A stretch of 64,000 bases of DNA. It comes from Azolla caroliniana (lineage: Eukaryota; Polypodiophyta). The position numbers were made by a program, and so were the translations under genes. Every line of letters begins with the position of its first letter. Positions within the stretch are counted from its first letter, which is position 1. Below are positions 1 to 9,636 of the stretch, piece after piece. The stretch lies in contig JBHGNT010000016.1 of assembly GCA_043228905.1 (NCBI GenBank), forward strand, positions 1,798,001 through 1,862,000, in the 5' to 3' direction. The notes under the pieces are model-generated. The model saw only the letters and a list, made by a program, of their open reading frames with translations. It was not told the origin of the DNA and searched no databases.

Positions 1-204
1 ACTCGAACGGAGGAAGAGGATGCGGATGAGCGAGAGGCCGATTCGGCCAAGGACAAAACGGACGAGGTTTGACCTACGACAACAACTCCCAATTTCGGCC
101 GCAAAACAGAAGCCAACGAGGAACCTTCGCAAGAAGGGGGAGCTTCCACTTCGGCCCGAGCCGTCAAAACACAACTGAATGCGAATATTGCAGAAAGCTC
201 GGCG
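1..204 (+). pseudogene. Host Ty1/copia gag fragment (5' part)
   Basis: The plus frame through position 69 reads as an Arg/Gly/Gln-rich gag tail (NNSQFRPQNRSQRG) followed by the first half of a CCHC zinc knuckle, CEYCRKLG, which stops abruptly where the minus-strand Copia LTR begins at 205. The knuckle resumes at 5717 (RKEEC, then RKKMH) in the same frame if a 5-nt duplication is discounted. The 5' LTR, primer-binding site and start of gag lie outside the window. This is an interrupted old retroelement and not a functional gene. Confidence 0.75.
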
Positions 205-510
205 TGTTGGGGAGAAGGCCGTGTCGATGCGGAAGATCAAGTAGCATTCGATTCTGATTGAGTACTTGCGTATGACAGAAAATCGAAGATTGTGCACAGA
301 GATAGAGAGAGAGAGAGAGGAGGCACAAAAGACTCTTTATATTGCAATAGAAACAATAATACAACCCAACCTTACAAAAAGGTTACAAGGTCACTATATA
401 TAGTGACCGACTTAGGGCAACTACCATTTATGCTAATTACACAAATGGCCCAAACTTGATCTATACAAAGGGATAGTGTGAATACGTCCATTATACACTT
501 GTATTCGACA
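205..510 (-). repeat. 3' LTR of minus-strand Copia element
   Basis: 306 bp, beginning TGTTGGGG and ending TTCGACA on the plus strand, i.e. TG...CA termini on either strand. It matches 5398-5711 almost base for base. The shorter length is due to the GA microsatellite around 298-320. It contains the same 20-bp TATA palindrome (389-408) as the other LTR. Confidence 0.92.
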
Positions 511-519
511 CTCCCCCGT
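511..519 (-). other. Polypurine tract of Copia element
   Basis: On the minus strand the bases just upstream of the 3' LTR read ACGGGGGAG and touch the TG terminus of the LTR, the usual place for plus-strand priming in Ty1/copia elements. Confidence 0.8.
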
Positions 520-704
520 AATGGGCGTATACATGGGTTATCTAAGATTACAGGTATAAACCTAGGTTCTTGGACATATCAGTTTTTGTTTGAGTCGGTA
601 GGGTCCGAAGGCAGAAGACCGAACTGGTCGGGTCGGAAGAGTTGAAGCCGATCATTAAGGAACTGATGTCGGTTGTCGGGAACCATCCTGCGCTGTGTCC
701 GGCT

Positions 705-3700
705 CTAACCGGACTGGTTTGTCGTTACGCCCATCTGATGCCGAAGGGACCGAAAGCGGTCTGCCGAAAGACACTTGGTCATTCCATCTGCGACATTGTC
801 GGTTGTGGATATTTTCTCTAGACCGATTTTCCCTAAAATGACGCAATCCCGAACGAAGTGATATCGAACGTCGATATGTTTGGAGGCGTTGTGGTGAACC
901 GGATTTTTCGACAGGGCAACAGCACCTTGACTGTCGCTATAGACAACTGGGGCCGAGTCATGGTCGACTTGCCGAAACGTGTGTGCCAGCCGGCCGAGCC
1001 ACAAAGCTTCTTTTGCAGCGTCGGACGCAGCTACATATTCTGCTTCGGTCGTTGAGGTCGCTGTGCACTCCTGAAGTTTCGACTTCCACGAAATTGCTCC
1101 ATTGCCGAATTTGAAGCAGTATCCAGTTGTTGATTTCCGACTGTCTATACAGCCGGCGAAATCCGAGTCGGTGTAACCGACTACGCCTGAGGTTCGGTTC
1201 GGACCGAAAAGAATGCCGTGGTCTTTTGTGCCAGCCAGATATCTGAACACATGCTTGACTGCGTTCCAATGCGATCGGCCAGGATTGTGCATAAATCTGC
1301 TAATGACTCCTACGGCATGAGAGATATCAGGCCGTGTCGCGACCATCAGGTACATAAGGGAGCCGACTGCCGGTGCATACGGTACCGACTTCATATCTTC
1401 CCCCTCCGAACCGGATGTCGGGCAGTCTCGCTGAGAGAGCCGAAGATTCATGGGGAGCGGGGTTGAAGCAGATTTGGCTGATTGCATGTTGAAGCGTTCC
1501 AAGACCCGTCCGATATAGTCGGTCTGGGACAAAAAAAGATGTCGTTTATCACGATGCCGACTAATCTTCATGCCGAGTATGTGTCGTGCCGGACCGAGGT
1601 CCTTCATGGCAAACTTCAACCGCAGTTGCCGAATGAGATCGGCAAGTTCGCCCGCGTGGCGTCCAGAAATTAGCATGTCGTCCACGTAAATGATGAGGAA
1701 GATGGGTGATCCATCTTGAGCTGTGTTGGTAAAAAGACAATGGTCCTCATCGCTTTTGGAGAAGCCGATCGATTGGATGAAGTCGTCGAACTTCTTGTAC
1801 CATTGTCGCGGTGCCTGTTTCAGGCCGTATAGACTCTTCCTGAGTCGGCAGACTAGATGTTCTTGGCCAGTTGCCACGAAGCCTTTTGGCTGCTCCATAT
1901 AAATTTCCTCTTCAAGATCACCATGGAGGAAGGCTGTTTTGACATCTAGCTGAATCAGCTCCAAGTTGTCGGCTGCCACTACGCCGAGTAGAAAACGAAG
2001 GGTTGTCATTTTCACCACTGGTGAAAAAATCTCGTCGAAGTCGACGCCATATTCTTGTCGGAAGCCCTTCGCAACTAATCTGGCCTTGTACTTTGGGGTG
2101 GTCGAATCAGACGTCTCTTTTAGTCGATAAACCCACTTGCAAGGAAGAGCACTTCGATTCTTAGGTAACTCGACCAGGTCCCAAGTCTTGTTTGCCCGAA
2201 TGGAGTGCATTTCCGACTCCATCGCCAGATGCCAGGTGGTTGAATCGACAGATGTCGATGCTTCTTCGTAAGACGTCGGTTCGCCGGCGTCGGTGAAGAA
2301 AATTCCAGGAGAATACCTCTCCGGAGGTTGCGACAGTCTCTCGGATCGTCGGGGTATGACTGGACTGGTCGCATCGGGTATCGAGGTCGGATGGTCCGAA
2401 AGCGAATTATTCTGCTGTGCCGAGTCGGAGTTGTCCGAGTTGGTAGTGCAAGGTTCAGCTACCCGTGAAGCTGACCGTGTGTTAAGAGCGGGGCCTTCTT
2501 GAAGGGTCGGCACATCGGAAAATGTTACCCTTCGGACTTCGATCGGTGTTTTGACTGATGGATTCATAGCCGACTCGTTGAACACAACGTCCGAACTTCG
2601 AACGATTTGTCTGCGTTCGGGGTCCCAGAGTCGGTATCCCATTTCGCCGTCTGATCCATATCCAAGGAAAATGCATTTCCTGGACCGAGGTGCAAGTTTT
2701 CGGCGATCATCTTTCGGAATAAGGGCGTACGCCTCGCATCCGAAGATCCTCAGCTTGTCGTAATTCGGCTTACTGCCGATCCATAGTTCCTGAGGAATTT
2801 GAAGTCCTAGAGGTCTACTTGGCGACATATTGATTATGTGTACTGCCGTGAGTAGAGCCTCTGCCCAGAAGCCATCCGACAGTCCGGAGTGTTGGAGCAT
2901 GGAAACTATCCGTTCTTGGATTGTCCGATTCATGCGTTCGGCAATCCCGTTTTGCTCCGGACTGTGTGGTGCCGTAAATTCACGTCGGATGCCGCGTTGT
3001 CGGCAGAATTTGACGAATTCTTTTGATTTGAACTCTCCCCCATTGTCGGTCCGAAAGCATTTCAGTTTTCGGTCAGTTTGATTTTCCACCATAGTGAGCC
3101 AATCGGAGAAGATCGAGAAGACACGATCTTTGGTGCGAATTGGATAAGCCCACACCTTTCGAGTCGAATCGTCAATGAAACTGACGAAGTAAGAGGCACC
3201 GCCGAGAGACTGATGCGGCATTGGGCCACAGACGTCCGAGTGGACTAAATCGAGAGGTCTCGTTTCTCTTGGTGCTGATGTCGGGTGTGATGCGGCTGCC
3301 TGTTTGCCATACTGGCAATGTTCGCAGAATTGATGGTCCGAGAAGGAGAGTTTAGGGATGTATCTGGCTCTAGATAGGTGCGTAATGCCGGCCTTGCTGA
3401 GGTGTCCTAATCTTCTGTGCCATAGTGATGACACAGGAATATCAACCAAAAACAGGTTACCCTCTCTGAGCGTAACATGTAACGGATACAGTGAGTGTAT
3501 CTTGGGTCCTCTAGCAAGCAGGAGGTTCCCCCTGTGGAGTGTCCACCCTCCCGAAGAGAAACCGGCACGAATGCCGTCTTCATCTAGTTGTCCGACTGAG
3601 ATCAATGGCCTTGAGAGCTCGGGTACATGTCGGACATTTTGAAGTACAAGTGTAGAGCCACCTGCAAGGTTGAGCTCTACTGTGCCGATTCCAATGATGT

Positions 3701-4739
3701 CACAGTGTTGCGAGTTGCCGACTCGAACTGAGTCGGAGTGACGGATCGTATATTGCCGAAATTGGGATCGATGAGGAGTCACGTGAAATGACGCGCCCGA
3801 ATCTAAGAGCCATGTGCTCGATTCTTCAGTCGTGAGCAGAACTTCTGATCCGACTGGATTTTCGATTGATAGTATATTCGGGTCGTTTGGTAGCACATCA
3901 GCTGAGAAGCTAACGTAATTGATCTCCTCATGCCGGCCACTCTTCTTGTCTGATTTCTGAGACTTGTCGTTCTTGTTCTTGAGTGCGCGGCAGTCGGCTT
4001 TGATGTGTCCGGGTTTCTTGCAATAGTTGCAGATTCGGTTATCCCGTGACTGGCTCCGTCTTCGCTGATTGTTCGGCTGCCGTGAGGAATCTCTTCCTCG
4101 TATGTTCGATCGGTCTGTCGAACCTTGTACTACATAAGCGTCTTCTGTTGAGTCTTTGGCGAAAGACTTTCTCCGAGCTGCTTCGGTCAGGATTGCGCTC
4201 GTGACTTCGGAGTATTTAACAGCCGTGGTTGACGCGTTGCACACGGTTGTGACGAAAGTTTCCCATGATGAGGGAAGGCTGCTCATGAGTATCATTGCTC
4301 TGAGTTCATCCTCGATTGTCGTCCCCTGAGATGAGATTTGGGAGCTTATGCTTTCGTACTCATTGAGATGTGCTTGAACCGAATCTGATTCTTTCATCCG
4401 CAAGTTGTAGAGGCGCCGGATCAGAAACATCTTCGTTGCGGCGACCTTCTTTTCGTAGGTGTCCGACAGTGTTTTCCACAGTTCGAATGCTGTCGTACAC
4501 GATTGCACCGTAAAGTATACCGATTCCGATAGGTGCATCCGAATCGTGGCGCGGACGATTCTGTCCAGCTTCTGCCACTCGATTGGTTTGTATCCTTCTG
4601 GAGGTTCTTCATTTTCGATGGGATCGATTTGCCCCTTGACTATGAGATAGTCCTGCATTTGCTCCTTCCAGAAGTTGAAGTTCGATCCATCGAAGTTTCG
4701 TAGACTCATTTCTGACGAGCCGGATGTTGATGCCATCAA
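705..4739 (-). CDS. Copia Gag-Pol polyprotein
   Basis: A single uninterrupted 1344-residue ORF with all expected Ty1/copia modules in order. A gag region occupies about residues 1-235. A CCHC knuckle, CNYCKKPGHIKADC, lies at 237-250. The aspartic protease LLDSGASFHV has its DSG at 313-315. The GAG-pre-integrase domain (HRRLGHLS ... CEHCQYGKQ) is followed by an integrase core with VHSD, RTDNGGEF and QNGIAERMNR supplying the D, D and E residues. Reverse transcriptase shows LVAKGFRQEYGVDF, LDVKTAFLHGDL and the YVDD catalytic box. RNase H has GYTDSDFAG and EAEYVAAS, with a complete KHIDVRYHFVRD tail. Domain order integrase before RT defines Copia rather than Gypsy. No stop or frameshift is seen, so the element may be autonomous. 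The ATG at 4739 follows a leader of about 650 nt. Whether it is expressed cannot be read from the sequence. Confidence 0.95.
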   Translation of the reverse strand: MMASTSGSSEMSLRNFDGSNFNFWKEQMQDYLIVKGQIDPIENEEPPEGYKPIEWQKLDRIVRATIRMHLSESVYFTVQSCTTAFELWKTLSDTYEKKVAATKMFLIRRLYNLRMKESDSVQAHLNEYESISSQISSQGTTIEDELRAMILMSSLPSSWETFVTTVCNASTTAVKYSEVTSAILTEAARRKSFAKDSTEDAYVVQGSTDRSNIRGRDSSRQPNNQRRRSQSRDNRICNYCKKPGHIKADCRALKNKNDKSQKSDKKSGRHEEINYVSFSADVLPNDPNILSIENPVGSEVLLTTEESSTWLLDSGASFHVTPHRSQFRQYTIRHSDSVRVGNSQHCDIIGIGTVELNLAGGSTLVLQNVRHVPELSRPLISVGQLDEDGIRAGFSSGGWTLHRGNLLLARGPKIHSLYPLHVTLREGNLFLVDIPVSSLWHRRLGHLSKAGITHLSRARYIPKLSFSDHQFCEHCQYGKQAAASHPTSAPRETRPLDLVHSDVCGPMPHQSLGGASYFVSFIDDSTRKVWAYPIRTKDRVFSIFSDWLTMVENQTDRKLKCFRTDNGGEFKSKEFVKFCRQRGIRREFTAPHSPEQNGIAERMNRTIQERIVSMLQHSGLSDGFWAEALLTAVHIINMSPSRPLGLQIPQELWIGSKPNYDKLRIFGCEAYALIPKDDRRKLAPRSRKCIFLGYGSDGEMGYRLWDPERRQIVRSSDVVFNESAMNPSVKTPIEVRRVTFSDVPTLQEGPALNTRSASRVAEPCTTNSDNSDSAQQNNSLSDHPTSIPDATSPVIPRRSERLSQPPERYSPGIFFTDAGEPTSYEEASTSVDSTTWHLAMESEMHSIRANKTWDLVELPKNRSALPCKWVYRLKETSDSTTPKYKARLVAKGFRQEYGVDFDEIFSPVVKMTTLRFLLGVVAADNLELIQLDVKTAFLHGDLEEEIYMEQPKGFVATGQEHLVCRLRKSLYGLKQAPRQWYKKFDDFIQSIGFSKSDEDHCLFTNTAQDGSPIFLIIYVDDMLISGRHAGELADLIRQLRLKFAMKDLGPARHILGMKISRHRDKRHLFLSQTDYIGRVLERFNMQSAKSASTPLPMNLRLSQRDCPTSGSEGEDMKSVPYAPAVGSLMYLMVATRPDISHAVGVISRFMHNPGRSHWNAVKHVFRYLAGTKDHGILFGPNRTSGVVGYTDSDFAGCIDSRKSTTGYCFKFGNGAISWKSKLQECTATSTTEAEYVAASDAAKEALWLGRLAHTFRQVDHDSAPVVYSDSQGAVALSKNPVHHNASKHIDVRYHFVRDCVILGKIGLEKISTTDNVADGMTKCLSADRFRSLRHQMGVTTNQSG

Positions 4740-5383
4740 ATTTGGTTTCGGTTGACGAAGCTCGGTTCGGAGTTGACTACGAACCTTGTTGGAGTGCGGC
4801 CGGTTGGCTCACCCGATATCGTTCTAGTTGGATTTGAACCCGAGTCGGTTCGGCTTCGGATATATGTATTGTTGAACTTGCTCGAATTGACTCCGGTAAC
4901 CTGAGGGACAGAACCGACTGGTCTTCCCGAATGTTGTCGAGTCGGAGTGAGCCCGGTTCGCTTCCAAATACCGATTGTCTGGACCGATTCTGCTTCGGGT
5001 GACTGTAGCGACAAGAGAGACGGATCCAACTGATCCTCCCGAATGTCGATCAGCCGGATGAAGCACGAATTGGGGTTGTTGTCTTGAGACCGATCTGCAC
5101 CGAGTGGTTACAGTGAGCGGCGAGCAGCGTTTGATGACCTCTTCGGATGCCGTTTGACCGAGTGGAGCACGATCGTGTCAATGTTGCACAAGGGGATTTC
5201 AGCTCGAGCGGTTACGATCACAAGGAACAGAGTACAACCGGCTGGCTTACTCCAAGCGAAGATGATCTAACGCGATGAGATGCAAGCCTCGTTTTTTCTT
5301 CTTCTTCTCTCTTCTTCGAATGACGCAAGAAACCGAATGCTGTGCAGGCGGTGATGACGGCCGACAGCGGGTTGAGGAACCAA

Positions 5384-5395
5384 GCTCTGATACCA
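5384..5395 (-). other. Primer-binding site, initiator tRNA-Met type
   Basis: The minus strand reads TGGTATCAGAGC two bases inside the 5' LTR. This is the standard plant Copia site complementary to the 3' end of initiator methionine tRNA, and it fixes the element's orientation. Confidence 0.92.
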
Positions 5396-5397
5396 GA

Positions 5398-5486
5398 TGT
5401 TGGGGAGAAGGCCGTGTCGATGCGGAAGATCAAGTAGCATTCGATTCTGATTGAGTACCTGCGTATGACAGAAAATCGAAGATTGT

Positions 5487-5523
<37 letters not shown>

Positions 5524-5711
5524 GCACAAAAGACTCTTTATATTGCAATAGAAACAATAATACAACCCAACCTTACAAAAAGGTTACAAGGTCACTATAT
5601 ATAGTGACCGACTTAGGGCAACTACCATTTATGCTAATTACACAAATGACCCAAACTTGATCTATACAAAGGGATAGTGTGAATACGTCCATTATACACT
5701 TGTATTCGACA
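5398..5711 (-). repeat. 5' LTR of minus-strand Copia element
   Basis: 314 bp with TG...CA ends, directly repeated at 205-510. It carries a long GA tract (about 5491-5520). Its promoter TATA segment on the minus strand lies in a perfect palindrome at 5590-5609, about 100 bp from the U3 start, a usual spacing for a Copia core promoter. Confidence 0.92.
5590..5609 (-). promoter_or_regulatory. Putative LTR TATA box in a 20-bp palindrome
   Basis: GGTCACTATATATAGTGACC equals its own reverse complement. It lies about 102 nt inside the LTR start, where a TATA element is expected. The same palindrome is intact in the other LTR (389-408). Its promoter role is inferred from position and composition. 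Confidence 0.5.
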
Positions 5712-5787
5712 CTCCCCCGCAAAGAAGAGTGCCGAAAGAAGATGCACGAAACGGCTTCCACAAGCCAACAACTCACGAATTACGCGT
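5712..5787 (+). pseudogene. Host Ty1/copia gag fragment (zinc-knuckle second half)
   Basis: This 76-bp island lies between the two inserted elements. In the host reading frame it gives RKEECRKKMH followed by a short Ser/Thr/Gln-rich stretch. It continues the knuckle begun before 205, and the host frame resumes after 11110. Bases 5712-5716 would be the target-site duplication by length, but they do not match the left flank. Confidence 0.65.
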
Positions 5788-6625
5788 TATCACGAAGTTT
5801 CGCGCTTGCGTATAGAAGGGGCGGGACCACGGGGGTCTTGGACTAGGGAGTGATAGAGCGTAGGAAGCCGACTTCACTCCGGTCCCGGCTGCGCTGGTGG
5901 TGGCGCGAACCGGAGCGATTCTGGATGCGTATCAGTGGCTACCAAACACAAGAGAGGAAGAGAGGGTGAGAACACGTGCGCAACGCCGACACAACACACA
6001 CCTCTTATGTACAGGAAACATAGGGAAGGGAAAGCAAAGCACCCGACACCGATAGAGACACGAATATGCACAAACCCTGTATATATATATATATATGAAT
6101 ATAAGAGTGAGTTACAACTCCTACTCCGACTCGGACTGAGGTAGGCTAGGTCGCAACGGCAGTCTGCTGCCAAGCTGCCGTCGGGGAGCTCTCGAGCTCA
6201 TCGCGCCGAGTGGAAGCAACCTACAACAGGGAGAGATACCACCTCGGCCGCGAGCCGGCTACGCACGGAAGAAGAGAAACTAACCTAACAGCTTGCCGTC
6301 ATAGCTATTGCTCGACTCCTCGAGAAGGAGCAGAAAAGAAACGAAGAAGAGAAAGAATGTAGCTAACACTAGAAAGAAACACAAAATGGTATACCCTTAA
6401 GACTCAAAATGGGCAACCCCTCAACAAGGGACCATCCCTTCGTTTTATAAAACAAGGAGAGGGATGCGTTACAATGTGGGATAAATCCCGATTTACATGG
6501 GATTCTTCGTCCCGACTTAACTCCTATTATTCACACAATTATACGAGGGTGAGTGCACATGGTGCACCCCGCCGATGTAGCCAATATTTCTCGGTTTCCG
6601 CCTCTGGCCGAAATTCTTCATGACA
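5788..6625 (-). repeat. 3' LTR of gag-only element
   Basis: Direct repeat of 10286-11110. The outer left end reads TATCACG where the other copy has TGTTGCA, so the TG terminus appears mutated. The right end, CATGACA, gives TGTCATG on the minus strand. It contains an AT dinucleotide run near 6077-6094 and ends beside the purine tract. Confidence 0.82.
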
Positions 6626-6639
6626 TCCGCCCCCACCTA
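6626..6639 (-). other. Polypurine tract of gag-only element
   Basis: The minus strand reads AGGTGGGGGCGGA directly before the TGTCATG start of the 3' LTR. This supports minus orientation together with the Gag-like ORF. Confidence 0.65.
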
Positions 6640-9636
6640 ATCGCACGTCCACCGGTACGTGCCAAATCCGGTGAAGGGTGAGAAATTTCGGCCAATGAGA
6701 AACCGGCCTTCCGTAATCCGCATCCCGGCTCGCGGCCAGTTTGAATCGTCGGCCTCGGTTCTTCCTTTGCACTTACCTCCCCTTAGGCTCGTTCGACCCG
6801 TCGATGGGTCTTTCGCCGCGATCTCCGTAGTACGCGTACTTCCGTTGGCCCTTGTTTGGCCGTATGCACGCCCCGCTCTTCGCCGTATGCCCAATGTCCT
6901 CCGCTTGAGGAACGCCCGTAGTGGCCCACTTGGCCTCCGTCGACCATTCGTGTTGTCCTGATTGCCGTCCCATGTTGTTTCGTGTTGCCTTCGTCCTCTC
7001 GCCGCCACCTTCCTTCTCCATGGTCTTACGTCGCCACGCCTGTTCGAACCGCCATAGTCTTCGGAACGGTGTGGAGGATCCTTCTCTCGCCTTCTACGTG
7101 GTACCTCCGAACCGCGCAACCCATCTTACCGACTCCCGATCCGCTATCTCGTGTCGTCGGGTCCTGTTCTCCTGTCACCACCGATCTCTCCTATAGGACT
7201 CACGCCGGCACTCGGGCCGACAGCCGTATCGGCGTGAGGATCTCCGTAGGACCGGTCTTTGTTCTCCTCTTGCCGAAATTCGGGTGTCTTCTGTCGGAGT
7301 CCTTCACAACTCTCCTCGTGTCTTCCGCGTGGCCGGGTCTTGCTTTCGTGTTGCCGGGTCCCGTTTTCTCGCCGCCACCAACCTTCTCTCTCGGTCTCAT
7401 GTTGCCATGTTGGCCGAACTGCCGAAGTCTCTGGTTCGGTGTGGGGATCCCGTAGGACCGAACTTCCTTATGCCCACTGACCTTGCCAGAAGATTTGAGA
7501 TGGTTCGTAGCCGCCTCGCCAGCCTCATACCTCCTTTCCGTTCGTCGCTTCTGGTCATCCGATCACGTTCTCTTGCCGACATCGATCTCTCCTATAGGAC
7601 TCACACCGGCACTCGGGCTGACAGCCGGATCAGTGTGAGGATCTCTGTAGACCGCCAATCCGCAGTTTTCCGCTCTTGTCCCCTCGCCGCCGCCGTCAGT
7701 ATCTTGGTCTTACATCGACCGCGTTGCCGACTGCCGAAGTCTCTAGATCTGGTGTGAAGGATCCTCCTAGGGCCTCCAATTTGTCTTCCCGACCCTGCCA
7801 GTCGGGCCCGTATTCGGTTCGTGGCCGCCTCGCTGGCCTCATACCTTCTTTCGCTCTGCTTTCCATCGTCCGATCACGTTCACCTGCCGCCACCGTCCTT
7901 TCCTATAAGACTCACGCTGGCACTCGGGCCGACTGCCGGATCGGTGTGAGGATCTTCGTGGGACCTGTCGTCTCGGTCTTTGGTTGCCCGCCTTGCCGCC
8001 ACCACCGATCTTCCCTCTAGGTCTCACGCCGGACCTCGTTGCCGGTTGCCGGAGTGTCTAGAACCGGTGTGTGTAAGGTCGTTGTAGCACCGCTTGCCGT
8101 CTTCCCGACCTCCGCATCGGCCTCCTCGGCTGGTCGCGTTCTCTTCCGGACACAGATCTCTCCTATAGGACTCATACCGACACTCAGGCTGACAGTCGGA
8201 TCGATGTGAGGATCTCCGTAGACTGCCCATCCGCAGTTTTCCGACCTTGTCCCCTCGCCCCCACCGTCAGTATCTTGGTCTTACGTCGACCGCATTGCCG
8301 ACTGTCGAAGTCTCTAGATCTGGTGTGAAGGATCCTCCTTGGGCTCCTCATATCCTTGACCCTTCTCTCGGGTCTTCCTTCCTTCGCAAGCCGAGAAGGT
8401 GGCTCGCTCCACACCCTCTCCCGTGGTACCGACGTACCGTGTTCTCGGTCTCTTCGTAGGCTTGTTCTCTTCCTCCCTCCCGGAATGGTTATCTGGGAGT
8501 TCGCTCTGCCTGGTTCTCGTCCGAGTCTGTTCATCCATCTCCGGATTGTCGGGTCCCATTCTCCTATCGCCACCGACCTCTCCTACAGGACTCACGCTAG
8601 CACTCGGGTCAACAGCCGGATCGGTGTGAAGATCTCGTGGGTCCGGTCTTCGTTCTCCTCTTCATCCCCCGTACTTCTCCCGAACTCGTCGTCGCTCTCC
8701 TTCCTTCCAATTCCCGACCATCGCCCGATCGGTCTTTCTCCCCATGTAAAAGGGGGCGGCTCGTCCCGCACCCTCTCCCGTATCAGCACCTTCATGCCGA
8801 ATCCGGCCCCAATCGAACAATCCACGACGGGATTACACTCCACCCGTATCGGAGCGTCGCGCAGTTCGGTCCCCGGTCGGGTCATTCCTTGGTCTCTTCG
8901 TCGACCTTTTCGCGGGCCATCTCCCATCCATCTTTGTTGGCATCGTGCCATGACTCCTCGATACCGTCATCCATCTCCTCGGTCTCACTTGGGCATAAGT
9001 CCCCGAACGCCGAGTTCTCCGGAACCGAGTTCGAGGGCTTTCGTCCGCTCCTTCCCCGCATCGTCTCTCTGGTGATTCTTGGTCTCTTGCGGCCGCCTTC
9101 CTCCTCTTGGGACTGACGTGGGCACTCGGGCCCGACTGCCGTCGTCTCGGGAGCAAGCGTGGGAAGACGCAAAGAATCACTCATCTTTTTTTCGCCCTTG
9201 TTCATAGCCATCGACTCTTCGTGGTCGGCGGTCGTCTCCTTACCGATCGCGCAAGCCCCGTCTGGGCTTGCTTCTCCAATGACCGGGGTTTCGGGCTGAC
9301 ACGTCCGACACCGCTGGTTCCAACGTTCCAATCCCGCGATCGGTATCTTGGCCTCGTCCTTGGCCATTCTATGTCCGCAAGTTGAGAGGGCGTTTTGTTC
9401 CGCACTCTCTCCCGTCGTACTGTCGTACCGATATTCCGTCATCGCGGGGGCACGTCCGTCTCCTCAGTCTCGGCTTGCGGCCTCGATCTTTCCTCTTCCT
9501 CGAGCATCGCCTCGAGAGCTGCGTACGCCTCCGCAATTTTGGCCCCAACGCCGACGCTTGCCGACTCTCTTTGTCGTTCGGCCTCTTCCCGCTGTGATGG
9601 CACGCCGTCGCGTGCCTTCCTTTTAGCCTTCTCGGC
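6640..9636 (-). repeat. GC-rich internal region with degenerate repeat array
   Basis: About 3 kb without a recognisable protein domain. A recurring core of about 60-70 bp (TCCTATAGGACTCAC ... CACTCGGGC ... GTGAGGATCT) begins near 7186, 7588, 7899, 8159 and 8579, with a weaker trace near 9106. Spacings are about 402, 311, 260 and 420 bp. The segment from 7588 and the one from 8159 are especially alike over about 190 bp, suggesting a higher-order duplication of about 571 bp. On the minus strand several cores encode similar peptides ending in ILTPIRLSARVPA or close variants, so the units may derive from coding sequence, though no long common frame survives. A 186-residue minus ORF (9442-8882), rich in Glu and Lys, may be a frame-shifted continuation of the Gag-like gene. 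Confidence 0.7.

Larger units (their letters stand above)
205..5711 (-). mobile_element. Ty1/copia LTR retrotransposon, apparently intact
   Basis: Complete element in minus orientation: 5' LTR at 5398-5711, tRNA-iMet-type primer-binding site at 5384-5395, untranslated leader 4740-5383, one Gag-Pol ORF 4739-705, a purine tract touching the 3' LTR at 511-518, and the 3' LTR at 205-510. The two LTRs differ by only two substitutions (near 266/5459 and 448/5649) plus the length and one base of a GA tract, so insertion is recent. It sits in the gag zinc knuckle of an older plus-strand copia element. Target-site copies are not clear: the 5 bp left and right (CGGCG and CTCCC) do not match. Confidence 0.93.

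Noticed and set aside
164-364. Minus ORF MYYCFYCNIKSLLCLLSL in the LTR (also 5218-5565)
   Set aside because: It lies within both LTR copies and is created by the GA microsatellite read as Leu-Ser repeats; not a gene.
6637-9116. Many 60-240 codon plus-strand ORFs across the gag-only element
   Set aside because: GC-rich DNA has few stops; these frames are Ser/Pro/Arg-rich, lie antisense to the Gag-like gene, and show no domain.
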